A DNA stretch of 64,000 bases, from assembly GCA_014650415.1 (NCBI GenBank), contig BMUX01000004.1, forward strand, positions 186,001 through 250,000, given 5' to 3'. This stretch comes from Streptomyces spiroverticillatus (GTDB lineage Bacteria; Actinomycetota; Actinomycetes; Streptomycetales; Streptomycetaceae). The position numbers and the translations under genes are program-made. Shown piece by piece: positions 44,736 to 53,855 of the stretch (position 1 is its first letter; each line of letters begins with the position of its first letter). The notes beneath the pieces are model-generated. The model saw nothing but the letters and a program-made list of their open reading frames with translations, made no database searches and was not told where the DNA came from.

Positions 44736-45670
44736 CGACCGCCGCCACCACCAGCAGCGAGGGCGTCGACGGCTCCTTCGCGCTCAGCCACCTCGACTCC
44801 CTGGAGTCGGAGGCGGTGCACATCTTCCGCGAGGTCGCGGGCGAGTTCGAGCGGCCGGTGATCCTCTTCTCCGGCGGCAAGGACTCCATCGTCATGCTGC
44901 ACCTGGCGCTGAAGGCCTTCGCCCCGGCGGCGATCCCCTTCTCGCTGCTGCACGTCGACACCGGGCACAACTTCCCCGAGGTGCTGGAGTACCGGGACCG
45001 CGCCGTCGCGCGGCACGGGCTGCGGCTGCACGTGGCCTCCGTACAGGAGTACATCGACCGCGGTGTGCTGCGTGAGCGGCCCGACGGGACGCGCAACCCG
45101 CTCCAGACGCTGCCGCTGACCGAGAAGATCCAGGCGGAACGCTTCGACGCGGTCTTCGGCGGCGGCCGCCGCGACGAGGAGAAGGCGCGCGCCAAGGAGC
45201 GGGTGTTCTCGCTGCGCGACGAATTCTCGCAGTGGGACCCGCGCCGCCAGCGCCCCGAGCTGTGGCAGCTCTACAACGGCCGGCACGCGCCCGGCGAGCA
45301 CGTCCGGGTCTTCCCGCTGTCCAACTGGACCGAGCTGGACGTATGGCAGTACATCGCCCGCGAGAAGATCGAGCTCCCGGAGATCTACTACGCGCACGAG
45401 CGCGAGGTCTTCGCCCGCAACGGCATGTGGCTGACCGCCGGCGAGTGGGGCGGCCCCAAGGAGTCCGAGCCGGTACAGACGCGGCTGATCCGCTACCGCA
45501 CCGTCGGCGACATGTCCTGCACCGGTGCCGTCGACTCGGACGCGACCACGCTGGACGCCGTCATCGCCGAGATCGCCGCCTCCCGGCTCACCGAGCGGGG
45601 TGCGACCCGCGCCGACGACAAGATGTCCGAGGCCGCGATGGAAGACCGCAAGCGCGAAGGGTACTTCTAG
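44732..45670 (+). CDS. cysD: Sulfate adenylyltransferase small subunit
   Basis: The 312-residue protein has the ATP pyrophosphatase PP-loop S-G-G-K-D-S in 'VILFSGGKDSIVMLHLA', 'HVDTGHNFPEVLEYRDR', and the CysD tail 'TRADDKMSEAAMEDRKREGYF' (in part). With CysN it forms ATP sulfurylase, which makes APS. It overlaps cysC (ATGA) and is two bases upstream of cysN. Confidence 0.95.
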   Translation: MTTAATTSSEGVDGSFALSHLDSLESEAVHIFREVAGEFERPVILFSGGKDSIVMLHLALKAFAPAAIPFSLLHVDTGHNFPEVLEYRDRAVARHGLRLHVASVQEYIDRGVLRERPDGTRNPLQTLPLTEKIQAERFDAVFGGGRRDEEKARAKERVFSLRDEFSQWDPRRQRPELWQLYNGRHAPGEHVRVFPLSNWTELDVWQYIAREKIELPEIYYAHEREVFARNGMWLTAGEWGGPKESEPVQTRLIRYRTVGDMSCTGAVDSDATTLDAVIAEIAASRLTERGATRADDKMSEAAMEDRKREGYF

Positions 45671-45672
45671 AA

Positions 45673-47004
45673 ATGACCACTGTGGCAGAGCAGTTGAGCA
45701 CCACCACCCTTCTTCGCTTCGCGACCGCCGGGTCCGTCGACGACGGCAAGTCCACCCTGGTCGGACGGCTGCTGCACGACTCGAAGTCGGTGCTGACCGA
45801 TCAGCTGGAGGCCGTCGAGCACGCGTCCCGCAACCGGGGTCAGGAGACGCCGGACCTGGCGCTGCTGACCGACGGGCTGCGGGCCGAGCGCGAGCAGGGC
45901 ATCACCATCGACGTGGCGTACCGCTACTTCGCGACCGCGCGCCGCCGGTTCATCCTGGCCGACACACCGGGGCACGTGCAGTACACCCGGAACATGGTGA
46001 CCGGCGCGTCCACGGCCGAGCTGGCCGTGGTCCTGGTCGACGCCCGCAACGGTGTCGTCGAGCAGACCCGCCGGCACGCCGCGGTGGCCGCGCTGCTGCG
46101 GGTGCCGCACGTGGTGCTGGCCGTGAACAAGATGGACCTCGTCGACTACGCGGAGCCCGTCTTCGCCGCCATCGCGGAGGAATTCACCGCGTACGCGAGC
46201 GAGTTGGGTGTCCCGGAGATCACCGCGATCCCGATCTCGGCGCTCGCCGGGGACAACGTGGTCGAGCCGTCCGCGCACATGGACTGGTACGGCGGGCCGA
46301 CCGTCCTGGAGCACCTGGAGACGGTGCCGGTCGCCCACGACCTGACCGCCTGCCACGCGCGCTTCCCGGTCCAGTACGTGATCCGCCCGCAGTCCGCCGA
46401 GCACCCCGACTACCGGGGGTATGCCGGTCAGATCGCGGCCGGGGCGTTCCGGGTCGGCGAGCAGGTGACCGTACTGCCGTCGGGTCGCACCTCCACCATC
46501 GAGGGCATCGACGCGCTCGGCGAGGCCGTGGACATCGCGTGGGCGCCGCAGTCGGTGACGCTGCGCCTCGCCGACGACATCGACGTCTCGCGCGGCGACC
46601 TGATCGCCCCGAGCACGGACGCCCCCGAGCCGACGCAGGACGTCGAGGCGACCGTGTGCCACGTCGCCGACCGGCCGCTCTCGGTCGGGCAGCGGGTCCT
46701 GCTCAAGCACACTACGCGCACCGTCAAGGCGATCGTGAAGGAGATCCCGTCCCGGCTCACGCTGGACGACCTCTCCCAGCACCCGACCCCCGGGCAGCTC
46801 GTCGCCAACGACATCGGGCGGGTCGTCGTACGGACGGCCGAGCCGCTCGCGCTCGACGCGTACGCGGACTCGCGGCGCACCGGCTCCTTCCTGCTGATCG
46901 ACCCGGCGGACGGGACGACGCTCGCCGCAGGCATGGCGGGCCGCTCCTTCGCCTCCACCGCGACCGTGAACACGGTTGCCGACGAAGAGGGTTGGGACTT
47001 CTGA
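45673..47004 (+). CDS. cysN: Sulfate adenylyltransferase subunit 1 (GTPase)
   Basis: The 443-residue elongation-factor-like GTPase has G1 'GSVDDGKSTLVGRLL', G3 'DTPGHVQYTRNM', G4 'NKMDLV' and the switch text 'EREQGITIDVAYRYF' that is typical for CysN. GTP hydrolysis drives APS formation by CysD. There is no fused APS kinase, in agreement with the separate cysC. The ATG follows the cysD stop by two bases. Confidence 0.95.
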   Translation: MTTVAEQLSTTTLLRFATAGSVDDGKSTLVGRLLHDSKSVLTDQLEAVEHASRNRGQETPDLALLTDGLRAEREQGITIDVAYRYFATARRRFILADTPGHVQYTRNMVTGASTAELAVVLVDARNGVVEQTRRHAAVAALLRVPHVVLAVNKMDLVDYAEPVFAAIAEEFTAYASELGVPEITAIPISALAGDNVVEPSAHMDWYGGPTVLEHLETVPVAHDLTACHARFPVQYVIRPQSAEHPDYRGYAGQIAAGAFRVGEQVTVLPSGRTSTIEGIDALGEAVDIAWAPQSVTLRLADDIDVSRGDLIAPSTDAPEPTQDVEATVCHVADRPLSVGQRVLLKHTTRTVKAIVKEIPSRLTLDDLSQHPTPGQLVANDIGRVVVRTAEPLALDAYADSRRTGSFLLIDPADGTTLAAGMAGRSFASTATVNTVADEEGWDF

Positions 47005-47095
47005 TGACCATGGTCGACGTCTACGCTACGTTCGCGAAGGAAGGCGGCCGAGTGGGCAGCGGCACCCTCGGCAGCGGGCAGGGCGGGGTCGGGCG

Positions 47096-47203
47096 ATGTG
47101 CGCGATGACGTACACCCCCGCCGCCTTCCGTGAGCCCTTCCGCACCTCTCTCCGCATGCCCGTGCGCATGCACAGACGAAGACCCGAGGACCCATCACCA
47201 TGA
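47096..47203 (+). CDS. Possible upstream ORF overlapping the sulfonate-binding gene
   Basis: A 35-codon frame (ATG 47096 or 47105; arginine-rich C-terminus) ends in a TGA that overlaps the next start as ATGA. The frame fills the 195-base gap after cysN. The overlap suggests coupling, but the peptide is unlike any I know and no good ribosome-binding site is seen. Confidence 0.25.
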   Translation: MCAMTYTPAAFREPFRTSLRMPVRMHRRRPEDPSP

Positions 47204-48318
47204 CTGCCTCCCGCACCACCCTGCGCCGTTCCCTGGCCGCGGCCGCCGCGCTGCCCCTGCTGATCGCCGCGCTCGGCGCCTGCGGCTACGGCTCCGAGGC
47301 CAAGAAGGACGACCCGGGCAAGGCCGCGCCCGCCGCCAAGGGCGAGAAGATCGGCGGCCTCGACGAGGTGAAGATCGGCTACTTCGCCAACGTCACGCAC
47401 GCCACCGCCCTGGCGGGTCTTCAGGAGGGCCTGTTCCAGAAGGAGTTGGCCGGTACGAAGGTGAAGACCCAGGTCTTCAACGCGGGCCCCTCCGAGATCG
47501 AGGCGCTGAACGCGAAGGCCATCGACATCGGCTGGATCGGCCCCTCCCCCTCCATCAACGGCTTCACCAAGTCCAAGGGCCAGAACCTGCGCATCATCGG
47601 CGGCTCCGCCTCCGGCGGTGTCTCGCTGGTCGTGAACGACAAGAAGATCAAGTCCCTGGACGATCTCAAGGGCAAGCGCATCGCCACACCGCAGCTGGGC
47701 AACACCCAGGACGTGGCGCTCCTGAACTACCTGTCGGAGAAGGGCCACAAGGTCGACGCGAACACCGGCAAGGGTGACGTGACCGTGGTCCGCCAGGACA
47801 ACAAGGAGATCCCGAACTCCTTCAAGTCCGGTGCCATCGACGGGGCCTGGGTGCCGGAGCCGACCGCCGCACGGCTGGTGGACGCGGGCGGCAAAGTGCT
47901 GCTGGACGAGAAGAAGCTGTGGAAGGACGACAAGTTCGTCATCACGAACATCATCGTCCGCCAGGACTTCCTGAAGGAGCACCCGGAGGTCGTCGAGGCG
48001 GTGCTGCGCGGCTCGGTCAACACCAACGTGTGGATCAAGGCCAACCCCGACAAGGCGAAGGCGAGCATCAACGCCCGGCTCAAGCAGGACTCCGGCAAGG
48101 AACTGCCCGCGAACATCCTCGACCAAGCGTTCAAGAACGTCGACGTGATCGACGACCCGCTGGCCTCCACCCTGCGCGACGAGGCCCAGCACGCGGTGAA
48201 GGCGGGCCTGCTCAAGGACCCGCTGCTGGACGGCATCTACGACCTGCGGCCGCTGAACAAGGTCCTCAAGGCCGCGGGCAAGCCCGAGGTCTCCGACGCC
48301 GGGCTCGGCGTCAAGTAA
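47200..48318 (+). CDS. ssuA: Sulfonate-type ABC transporter substrate-binding lipoprotein
   Basis: The 372-residue protein has a lipoprotein signal with lipobox LGAC near residue 27. The mature part has 'VKIGYFANVTHATALAGLQEGLFQKEL' (in part), 'GPSEIEALNAKAIDIGWIGPSPSINGF' (in part) and 'KRIATPQLGNTQDVALLNYL', marks of the SsuA/TauA/NrtA group. Its place behind cysN argues for an organosulfur ligand such as an alkanesulfonate or sulfate ester; the exact ligand is not readable. No sulfonate monooxygenase is in the window. Confidence 0.9.
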   Translation: MTASRTTLRRSLAAAAALPLLIAALGACGYGSEAKKDDPGKAAPAAKGEKIGGLDEVKIGYFANVTHATALAGLQEGLFQKELAGTKVKTQVFNAGPSEIEALNAKAIDIGWIGPSPSINGFTKSKGQNLRIIGGSASGGVSLVVNDKKIKSLDDLKGKRIATPQLGNTQDVALLNYLSEKGHKVDANTGKGDVTVVRQDNKEIPNSFKSGAIDGAWVPEPTAARLVDAGGKVLLDEKKLWKDDKFVITNIIVRQDFLKEHPEVVEAVLRGSVNTNVWIKANPDKAKASINARLKQDSGKELPANILDQAFKNVDVIDDPLASTLRDEAQHAVKAGLLKDPLLDGIYDLRPLNKVLKAAGKPEVSDAGLGVK

Positions 48319-48376
48319 CCCTGTCCGTACCGCAGTTCAGCCCGTAGCTACCCCCAGCCCCCAGGAGGTGAGACCC

Positions 48377-49204
48377 ATGGCCAGCACACTCGTCAAGGAC
48401 GGTGCGGCAGCCGCTCCGGTCGCCGACAAGGCCTCGGCACCGGCATCGGCCTCGTCGTACGCCGCGCGTATCGACCATGTCTCGAAGTCGTTCGGCCGGC
48501 CCGGCTCGGCCCGTCAGCTCGTCCTGGACGACATCAGCATCGATGTCGCCCCGGGTGAGTTCGTGACCCTCCTGGGGGCTTCCGGCTGCGGGAAGTCCAC
48601 CCTGCTCAACCTGGTCGCCGGGCTCGACAAGCCGTCGGCCGGAACCATTGACGTACCGGGCGGGCGTCCGGCCCTGATGTTCCAGGAGCACGCCCTCTTC
48701 CCGTGGCTCACCGCGGGCAAGAACATCGAACTCGCCCTGAAACTGCGGGGCGTGGCGAAGTCGGACCGCAAGCCCGAGGCGGAGCGACTGCTGGAACTCG
48801 TACGCCTCAAGGGCGCGTACGGCAAGCGGGTGCACGAGCTGTCGGGCGGCATGCGCCAGCGGGTGGCGCTGGCCCGGGCACTGGCCCAGGACAGCCAACT
48901 CCTGCTGATGGACGAGCCGTTCGCCGCTCTGGACGCCATCACGCGGGACGTCCTGCACGAGGAGCTGACCCGCATCTGGGCCCAGACCTCGGTCTCGGTC
49001 CTGTTCGTCACGCACAACGTGCGCGAGGCGGTACGGCTGGCGCAGCGCGTCGTCCTGCTGTCGTCGCGCCCCGGACGGGTGGCCCGCGAGTGGGCGATCG
49101 ACCTGCCGCAGCCGCGCCGCATCGAGGACGCGGCGGTGGCCGACCTGTCCGTAGAGATCACTGAACAGCTGCGTGGGGAGATCCGCCGACATGGCCAGCA
49201 CTGA
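48377..49204 (+). CDS. ssuB: Sulfonate-type ABC transporter ATP-binding protein
   Basis: The 275-residue ATPase has Walker A GASGCGKST, Q-loop 'LMFQEHALFPWLTAGKNIEL', signature LSGGMRQRVALARAL, Walker B LLLMDEPFAALD and the switch His in 'VLFVTHNVREAV'. This is the SsuB/TauB subfamily. ATG 48377 follows an AGGAGGTG site. It overlaps the permease gene by 14 bases. Confidence 0.93.
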   Translation: MASTLVKDGAAAAPVADKASAPASASSYAARIDHVSKSFGRPGSARQLVLDDISIDVAPGEFVTLLGASGCGKSTLLNLVAGLDKPSAGTIDVPGGRPALMFQEHALFPWLTAGKNIELALKLRGVAKSDRKPEAERLLELVRLKGAYGKRVHELSGGMRQRVALARALAQDSQLLLMDEPFAALDAITRDVLHEELTRIWAQTSVSVLFVTHNVREAVRLAQRVVLLSSRPGRVAREWAIDLPQPRRIEDAAVADLSVEITEQLRGEIRRHGQH

Positions 49205-50258
49205 GACCACTCCGGCCGTGGGGGGCACGGGGGCCGATCCGGCTGCCGGGGACACGGAAGCGCCTGCGGCCGCAGGGGGTACGAAGACGCCTCCGGCCGC
49301 CGAAGCCACGGAGGCCGCCGGGAACACCGCGGAGGCCACCGGGGACGCCGGGGACGCCGCGGAGGGCTCCGTCCGCACTGCGAAGAAGCCCAGCACCGCC
49401 GAGAGCCTCGCCGGGCTCGAAGCGGGGCTCGACGCGCTCGACACCGCGCCCGCCCGCGAGCGCGTCGGTCTCGGCCGTATCGCCCTGTCCAAGCTCGTAC
49501 CGCCACTCATCGCCGTCGCGCTCGTGCTGACCGTCTGGCAGCTCGCCGCGGCCTCCGACCTCAAGCCGGACTACGTCCTTCCCGGCCCCCTCGACGTCTG
49601 GAAGGCCGTCGAGACGATGTGGCTCGACGGCACCCTCCTCGGCTACATCTGGACCAGCATCTCGCGCGGCGCCCTCGGCTTCCTGGTCTCCGTCGCCATC
49701 GGCACACCGCTCGGCCTGCTGGTGGCGCGGGTCAAGGTGGTCCGGGCGGCGATCGGCCCGATCCTCTCCGGCCTCCAGTCGCTGCCGTCGGTGGCCTGGG
49801 TGCCGGCCGCGATCATCTGGTTCGGCCTCACCGACGCGACGATCTACGCGGTCGTACTGCTCGGCGCGGTCCCCTCGATCGCCAACGGCCTGGTCTCCGG
49901 CGTCGACCAGATCCCGCCGCTGTACCTGCGGGCGGGCCGTACCCTGGGCGCACGCGGGCTGGACAGCGTCCGGCACGTCCTGCTCCCCGCCGCGCTGCCC
50001 GGCTACCTCGCGGGCCTCAAGCAGGGCTGGGCGTTCTCCTGGCGCTCCCTGATGGCCGCCGAGCTGATCGCCAACTCGCCGGACCTGGGCACGGGCCTGG
50101 GCCAGCTGATGGAAAACTTCCGCGTCAACAGCGACATGTCCGGCGTCCTCGCCACGATCATCCTCATCCTGATCGTCGGCATCGGCATCGACCTGCTGTT
50201 CTTCTCGCCCCTGGAACGCCGTGTGCTCCGCAGCCGCGGCCTCCTCGTCAGGAGCTGA
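49191..50258 (+). CDS. ssuC: Sulfonate-type ABC transporter permease
   Basis: The 355-residue protein has a long cytoplasmic Ala/Thr/Gly-rich N-terminal lead (about 95 residues) that is not typical of the family. Six membrane segments follow, with the coupling loop 'LYLRAGRTLGARGLDSVRHVLLPAALPGYLAG' (in part), as in SsuC/TauC. It starts at ATG 49191, inside the end of ssuB. Confidence 0.92.
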   Translation: MASTETTPAVGGTGADPAAGDTEAPAAAGGTKTPPAAEATEAAGNTAEATGDAGDAAEGSVRTAKKPSTAESLAGLEAGLDALDTAPARERVGLGRIALSKLVPPLIAVALVLTVWQLAAASDLKPDYVLPGPLDVWKAVETMWLDGTLLGYIWTSISRGALGFLVSVAIGTPLGLLVARVKVVRAAIGPILSGLQSLPSVAWVPAAIIWFGLTDATIYAVVLLGAVPSIANGLVSGVDQIPPLYLRAGRTLGARGLDSVRHVLLPAALPGYLAGLKQGWAFSWRSLMAAELIANSPDLGTGLGQLMENFRVNSDMSGVLATIILILIVGIGIDLLFFSPLERRVLRSRGLLVRS

Positions 50259-50264
50259 TCCACC

Positions 50265-51026
50265 GTGTACGCCGCGCCCTCCCCCGCCCTCCTGCTCATC
50301 GCGCACGGCAGCCGCGACCCGCGCCACGCGGCGACGGTGCACGCGCTGGCGGAACGGGTGCGGGAGCGGCAGCCGGGAACGCGGGTGGAGGTGTCCTTCC
50401 TGGACTTCAACTCCCCTTCCGTTCCGGTTACGTTGACCCGCCTCGCCGGCGCGGGGGTGCGCGACGTCGTCGCCCTCCCCCTCCTGCTGACCCGCGCCTT
50501 CCACGCGAAGGCCGACATCCCGTCGGTCCTGGACGAGGCCTCCGCCCGCCTCCCTCACCTGCGCATCACGCGGGCCGAGGTGCTGGGCCCGTCACCGCTC
50601 CTGCTCAGTGCCGTGGAGCGGCGGCTGTACGAAACCGGGCTGCGGCCCGAGGACAAGAGCTCGACCGGGGTCGTCCTGGCCTCGGCGGGCTCCACCGACC
50701 CGGAGGCGATCGCAGTGATCGCTGAAATTGCGCGGGAGCTGCGGGACGCCGGCTGGCGTTCCGTGCGGCCTGCGTTCGCCTCCGCTGCACTTCCCCGTAC
50801 GGAGGACGCGGTGCGCGCCCTCCGTACGGATCCGGGCGTGTCCCGGGTGGCCGTCGCCCCGTACGTCCTTGCCCCCGGCTTCCTGCCGGACCGGATCGCC
50901 CGGGGCGCCTCCCTCGGCGGCGCCGACCTCCTGGCCCCCGTCCTGGGCGACTGCCCGGAGGTGGCCCGCCTGGTCCTGACCCGCCACGAGGAGGCGGCGA
51001 GGGCGGCCCGAGTGGCGGCGGCCTAG
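50265..51026 (+). CDS. Sirohydrochlorin chelatase (CbiX/SirB type)
   Basis: The 253-residue protein has two CbiX-like halves (about 8-115 and 135-245). The first has 'LLIAHGSRDPRH' with the metal/substrate His and 'VALPLLLTRAFHAKADIP', the second 'VVLASAGSTDPEA' and 'VAPYVLAPGFLPDRI'. Enzymes of this type insert iron into sirohydrochlorin to give siroheme, the cofactor of the sulfite reductase at the operon start. GTG 50265 lies six bases after the permease stop. Its TAG stop shares the sequence CTAG with the convergent stop of the next gene. Confidence 0.9.
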   Translation: MYAAPSPALLLIAHGSRDPRHAATVHALAERVRERQPGTRVEVSFLDFNSPSVPVTLTRLAGAGVRDVVALPLLLTRAFHAKADIPSVLDEASARLPHLRITRAEVLGPSPLLLSAVERRLYETGLRPEDKSSTGVVLASAGSTDPEAIAVIAEIARELRDAGWRSVRPAFASAALPRTEDAVRALRTDPGVSRVAVAPYVLAPGFLPDRIARGASLGGADLLAPVLGDCPEVARLVLTRHEEAARAARVAAA

Positions 51027-52042
51027 CCGGGCGGGACCTGTCCGGCCCGCAGTTCCCCCGCCACCTCCTCCACCGGCAGCGACCCCGCCTTCCTCCGCTC
51101 CCGGGCGAACTCGTTCGCGAGGCGCCCCAGCAGGTCGTTCACCGGCGTCGGAACCCCGTGCTTCCGGCCCAGCAGGGAGATCTCACCGTTGAGGTAGTCG
51201 GCCTCGATGCTGCCGGTCCCCCGGACCAGGCTCTGCCAGGACGAACCCCCGCCGGGCTTCCCGCCGGGCAGCTCGGCCATGGCGATCCGGCCGTCCCGCG
51301 CCTCGGTCTGCTCCTCCGCGCTCGCCACCGCGATGCCCGCGGCCGCCAGCGCCGCCCGGCCCTCCGCGGCCGCCCGGTCGACCAGGTCCCGGCCCGCCGG
51401 GGTGGCCAGCGCCGCCGAACCCGACACCGCGTTCAGCGAGTTCACCAGGTTGCTCAGCAGCTTGCCGTACTTCCACCGCATCGCGTCCGGCACGACCGGC
51501 GCGAGGAAGTGCGACTTCTCCAGGTCGGCGCCGATCCGGCGGGCCGTCTCGTCCACGCCCTGCGGGTAGCGGCCGAGGTGCAGGATGCCGGTGACCGGTT
51601 CGCCCGCCGCCGACACCGCCCCGGGCTCCACGAAGGTCGCCGGGAGGTACACGCACATCGCGTACACCCGCCGGAACCGCCGCAGCGCCAGCCGCTCGTT
51701 CTCCACCCCGTTCTGCGCGCAGACCAGCGGCAGCGCCTCGCCCGCCGTGCCCCCGCCCGCGACGGGCCGGCCGCTCCACGCGTCCAGCGCGGCGATGCTG
51801 TCCTGCGTCTTCACCGCCAGTACGAGCACGTCCTCGGCCCGCAGTTCGACCTCCTGCGGGCCCTCCGCGCACGGCAGGTGCAGCGTCCTGGTGCCCTCGG
51901 GCGTGGTGAGCCGCAGCCCCGTCTCGCGCAGGGCGGCCAGGTGCGCGCCCCGCGCGACGAGCACGACCTCGTGCCCCGCCTCGGCCAGCCGCCCGCCGAC
52001 CACTCCGCCGATCGCTCCGGCCCCGATGATGACGTAGCGCAT
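51023..52042 (-). CDS. 2-dehydropantoate 2-reductase family protein
   Basis: The 339-residue protein starts MRYVIIGAGAIGGVVGGRLA, the NADP Rossmann motif of ketopantoate reductases (G-x-G-A-I-G). Other blocks are 'CAQNGVENERLALRRF', 'KYGKLLSNLVNSLNA' with the catalytic Lys, and the ligand-binding 'SSWQSLVRGTGSIEADYLNGEI' (in part). The family contains other oxidoreductases besides PanE, so I leave the symbol open. ATG 52042 has an excellent GGGGAGG site five bases before. Confidence 0.9.
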   Translation of the reverse strand: MRYVIIGAGAIGGVVGGRLAEAGHEVVLVARGAHLAALRETGLRLTTPEGTRTLHLPCAEGPQEVELRAEDVLVLAVKTQDSIAALDAWSGRPVAGGGTAGEALPLVCAQNGVENERLALRRFRRVYAMCVYLPATFVEPGAVSAAGEPVTGILHLGRYPQGVDETARRIGADLEKSHFLAPVVPDAMRWKYGKLLSNLVNSLNAVSGSAALATPAGRDLVDRAAAEGRAALAAAGIAVASAEEQTEARDGRIAMAELPGGKPGGGSSWQSLVRGTGSIEADYLNGEISLLGRKHGVPTPVNDLLGRLANEFARERRKAGSLPVEEVAGELRAGQVPPG

Positions 52043-52174
52043 GAGGTCCTCCCCGTTCGTGGTGTCGATCCCGTTGATCATGCCCCGACCGTTCCGGGCA
52101 CAGGATGTCGGGTGCGCAACGGTGGGTTCCTCCTACCGTCGAAGGCGCAAGAAGGAAGCAAGAAGGAGTCCCGA

Positions 52175-53050
52175 GTGCTGGAACGGCTCAATCAGGCCAT
52201 GGAGCGCGTCGAGGAGCAGGTGGCGCGGCGGGCCGACGTGGACGTCGCCGAGCTGGCCCGGATCGCGATGACGTCGGAGTACCACTTCCGGCGGCTGTTC
52301 TCCGCGCTGGCGGGGCTGCCGCTGTCGGAGTACGTACGACGACGTCGGCTGACCCTCGCGGGTGCCGAGGTGCTGGACGACCGGCGGACCCTGCTGGAGA
52401 TCGCCGTGCGGTACGGGTACGGCTCGGGCGAGGCCTTCGCCCGCGCGTTCCGCACCATGCACGGCGTCGGCCCGGGCGAGGCCCGGCGGACCGGAGCCGT
52501 GCTTCGCTCCCAGCCCCGGATGTCCTTCCGCCTCGTCGTCGAAGGGAACAGCAGCATGGAGTACCGCGTGGTGGAGAAGGACGCCTTCCGGGTGGTGGGC
52601 AGGAAGGCACGGGTGCCGCTCGTGCACGAGGGGATGAACCCGGCGATCGGCGACTTCATCCGGAGCATCGACAAGGGAGTGATGGAGCGGATCAAGGAGT
52701 TCTCCGACCAGCAGCCGGAGGGGATCGTCGGCGTCAGCGACGACCTCGCGGACAGCCGCGCGGAGGGCACCGAACTCGACTACTACCACGCGGTGGTGAG
52801 CGGGGCGGCCTCCGTCCCCGAGGACCTGGACGTGCTGGAGGTACCGGCCGGGACGTGGGCGGTGTTCGCCAGTTCCGGGGCGTTTCCGCAGGCGCTGCAG
52901 TTCCGCTGGCGGGACGTGTTCACCGAGTGGTTCCCGTCGAATCCGTACCGCAGCAGGCCCGGCCCGGAGATCCTGCGCACCCGGCTGAACGAGGACGCCT
53001 CGCAGGCCGAGGCGGAGCTGTGGATCCCGGTGGAGCGGGAGTCCGTATGA
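52175..53050 (+). CDS. AraC-family regulator with GyrI-like effector domain
   Basis: The 291-residue protein has an N-terminal AraC helix-turn-helix pair ('VDVAELARIAMTSEYHFRRLFSALAG', in part; 'LLEIAVRYGYGSGEAFARAFRTMHG', in part). The C-terminal part is a GyrI-like/AraC-E effector domain ('YRVVEKDAFRVVGRKARVPL', 'VLEVPAGTWAVFASSGAFPQAL'), as in Rob and SbmC relatives that bind small hydrophobic ligands. GTG 52175 has AAGGAG six bases before it. It is divergent from the reductase gene. Confidence 0.9.
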   Translation: MLERLNQAMERVEEQVARRADVDVAELARIAMTSEYHFRRLFSALAGLPLSEYVRRRRLTLAGAEVLDDRRTLLEIAVRYGYGSGEAFARAFRTMHGVGPGEARRTGAVLRSQPRMSFRLVVEGNSSMEYRVVEKDAFRVVGRKARVPLVHEGMNPAIGDFIRSIDKGVMERIKEFSDQQPEGIVGVSDDLADSRAEGTELDYYHAVVSGAASVPEDLDVLEVPAGTWAVFASSGAFPQALQFRWRDVFTEWFPSNPYRSRPGPEILRTRLNEDASQAEAELWIPVERESV

Positions 53051-53084
53051 CTGTCAACACAGGGATGGGCGAGGAGAGTTGTAC

Positions 53085-53855
53085 ATGCTGACCGATGCGC
53101 AGGCGGAGGCGTTCGTCGAGGAGGGGTACGTCCGGATACCGGGTGCCGTCCCCGGACCGGTCGTGGAGCAGTGCACGGCCGAGCTCTGGGCGGCCAGCGG
53201 CTGCCGGCCCGACGATCCCGCGACCTGGACCGAACCGGTCGTACGCATTCCGGGCCTGGGCACCCCGCCGTTCCGGGAGGCCGCCAACTCGCCGGTCCTG
53301 CACGAGGCGTACGACCGGCTCGTGGGGCCGGGGAGGTGGCAGGCGCCGCAGGGCATGGGGACCTTTCCGCTGCGCTTCCCCAGCGAGAAGGACCCCGGTG
53401 ACGCCGGGTGGCACTTCGACGCCGGGTTCAACGGGAGCGGCGGCGAGTACCGGGTCAACCTGCGCTCGCGCGGGCGGGCGCTGCTGATGCTGTTCCTGTT
53501 CACCGATGTCGGGCCCGAGGACGCGCCGACCCGGATCCGGGTCGGATCGCACCTGGACGTGCCGCCGCTGCTGGCGGGGACGGGTGACGAGGGGCGCGAG
53601 TGGTTCGAGCTGTGCGGGGAGGCCGTGCCGAAGAGCGAGGGGCGGCGTGAGGTGTCGGCGGTGGGGGAAGCGGGTGACGTGTATCTGTGCCATCCGTTCC
53701 TGATCCACTCCGCGCAGAGCGTCCGGGGCACGGCGCCCCGGTTCATCGCCCAGCCGCCGCTGGTGCCGACCGGGCTGCTCGACCTCACGGGCGCGGAGCC
53801 GACCCCGGTGGAGCGGGCGGTGCTTGCGGCGGCCCCCGGGGGGCTCAAGCGGTGA
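53085..53855 (+). CDS. Phytanoyl-CoA dioxygenase-like Fe(II)/2-oxoglutarate oxygenase
   Basis: The 256-residue protein has a double-stranded beta-helix fold with the iron ligands H-x-D in 'AGWHFDAGF' and the distal His in 'CHPFLIHSAQ', followed by Arg in 'RGTAPRFI' for 2-oxoglutarate. This identifies the PhyH family; the substrate is unknown. ATG 53085 has GAGGAG about seven bases before. It follows the AraC/GyrI gene by 34 bases in the same direction and converges on the DUF1697 gene with an 11-base overlap. Confidence 0.87.
   Translation: MLTDAQAEAFVEEGYVRIPGAVPGPVVEQCTAELWAASGCRPDDPATWTEPVVRIPGLGTPPFREAANSPVLHEAYDRLVGPGRWQAPQGMGTFPLRFPSEKDPGDAGWHFDAGFNGSGGEYRVNLRSRGRALLMLFLFTDVGPEDAPTRIRVGSHLDVPPLLAGTGDEGREWFELCGEAVPKSEGRREVSAVGEAGDVYLCHPFLIHSAQSVRGTAPRFIAQPPLVPTGLLDLTGAEPTPVERAVLAAAPGGLKR

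Noticed and set aside
47004..47108. Small 34-residue frame in TGATG overlap with the cysN stop
   Set aside because: Gly-rich, no family, no ribosome-binding site, and it overlaps another small frame; chance is more likely.
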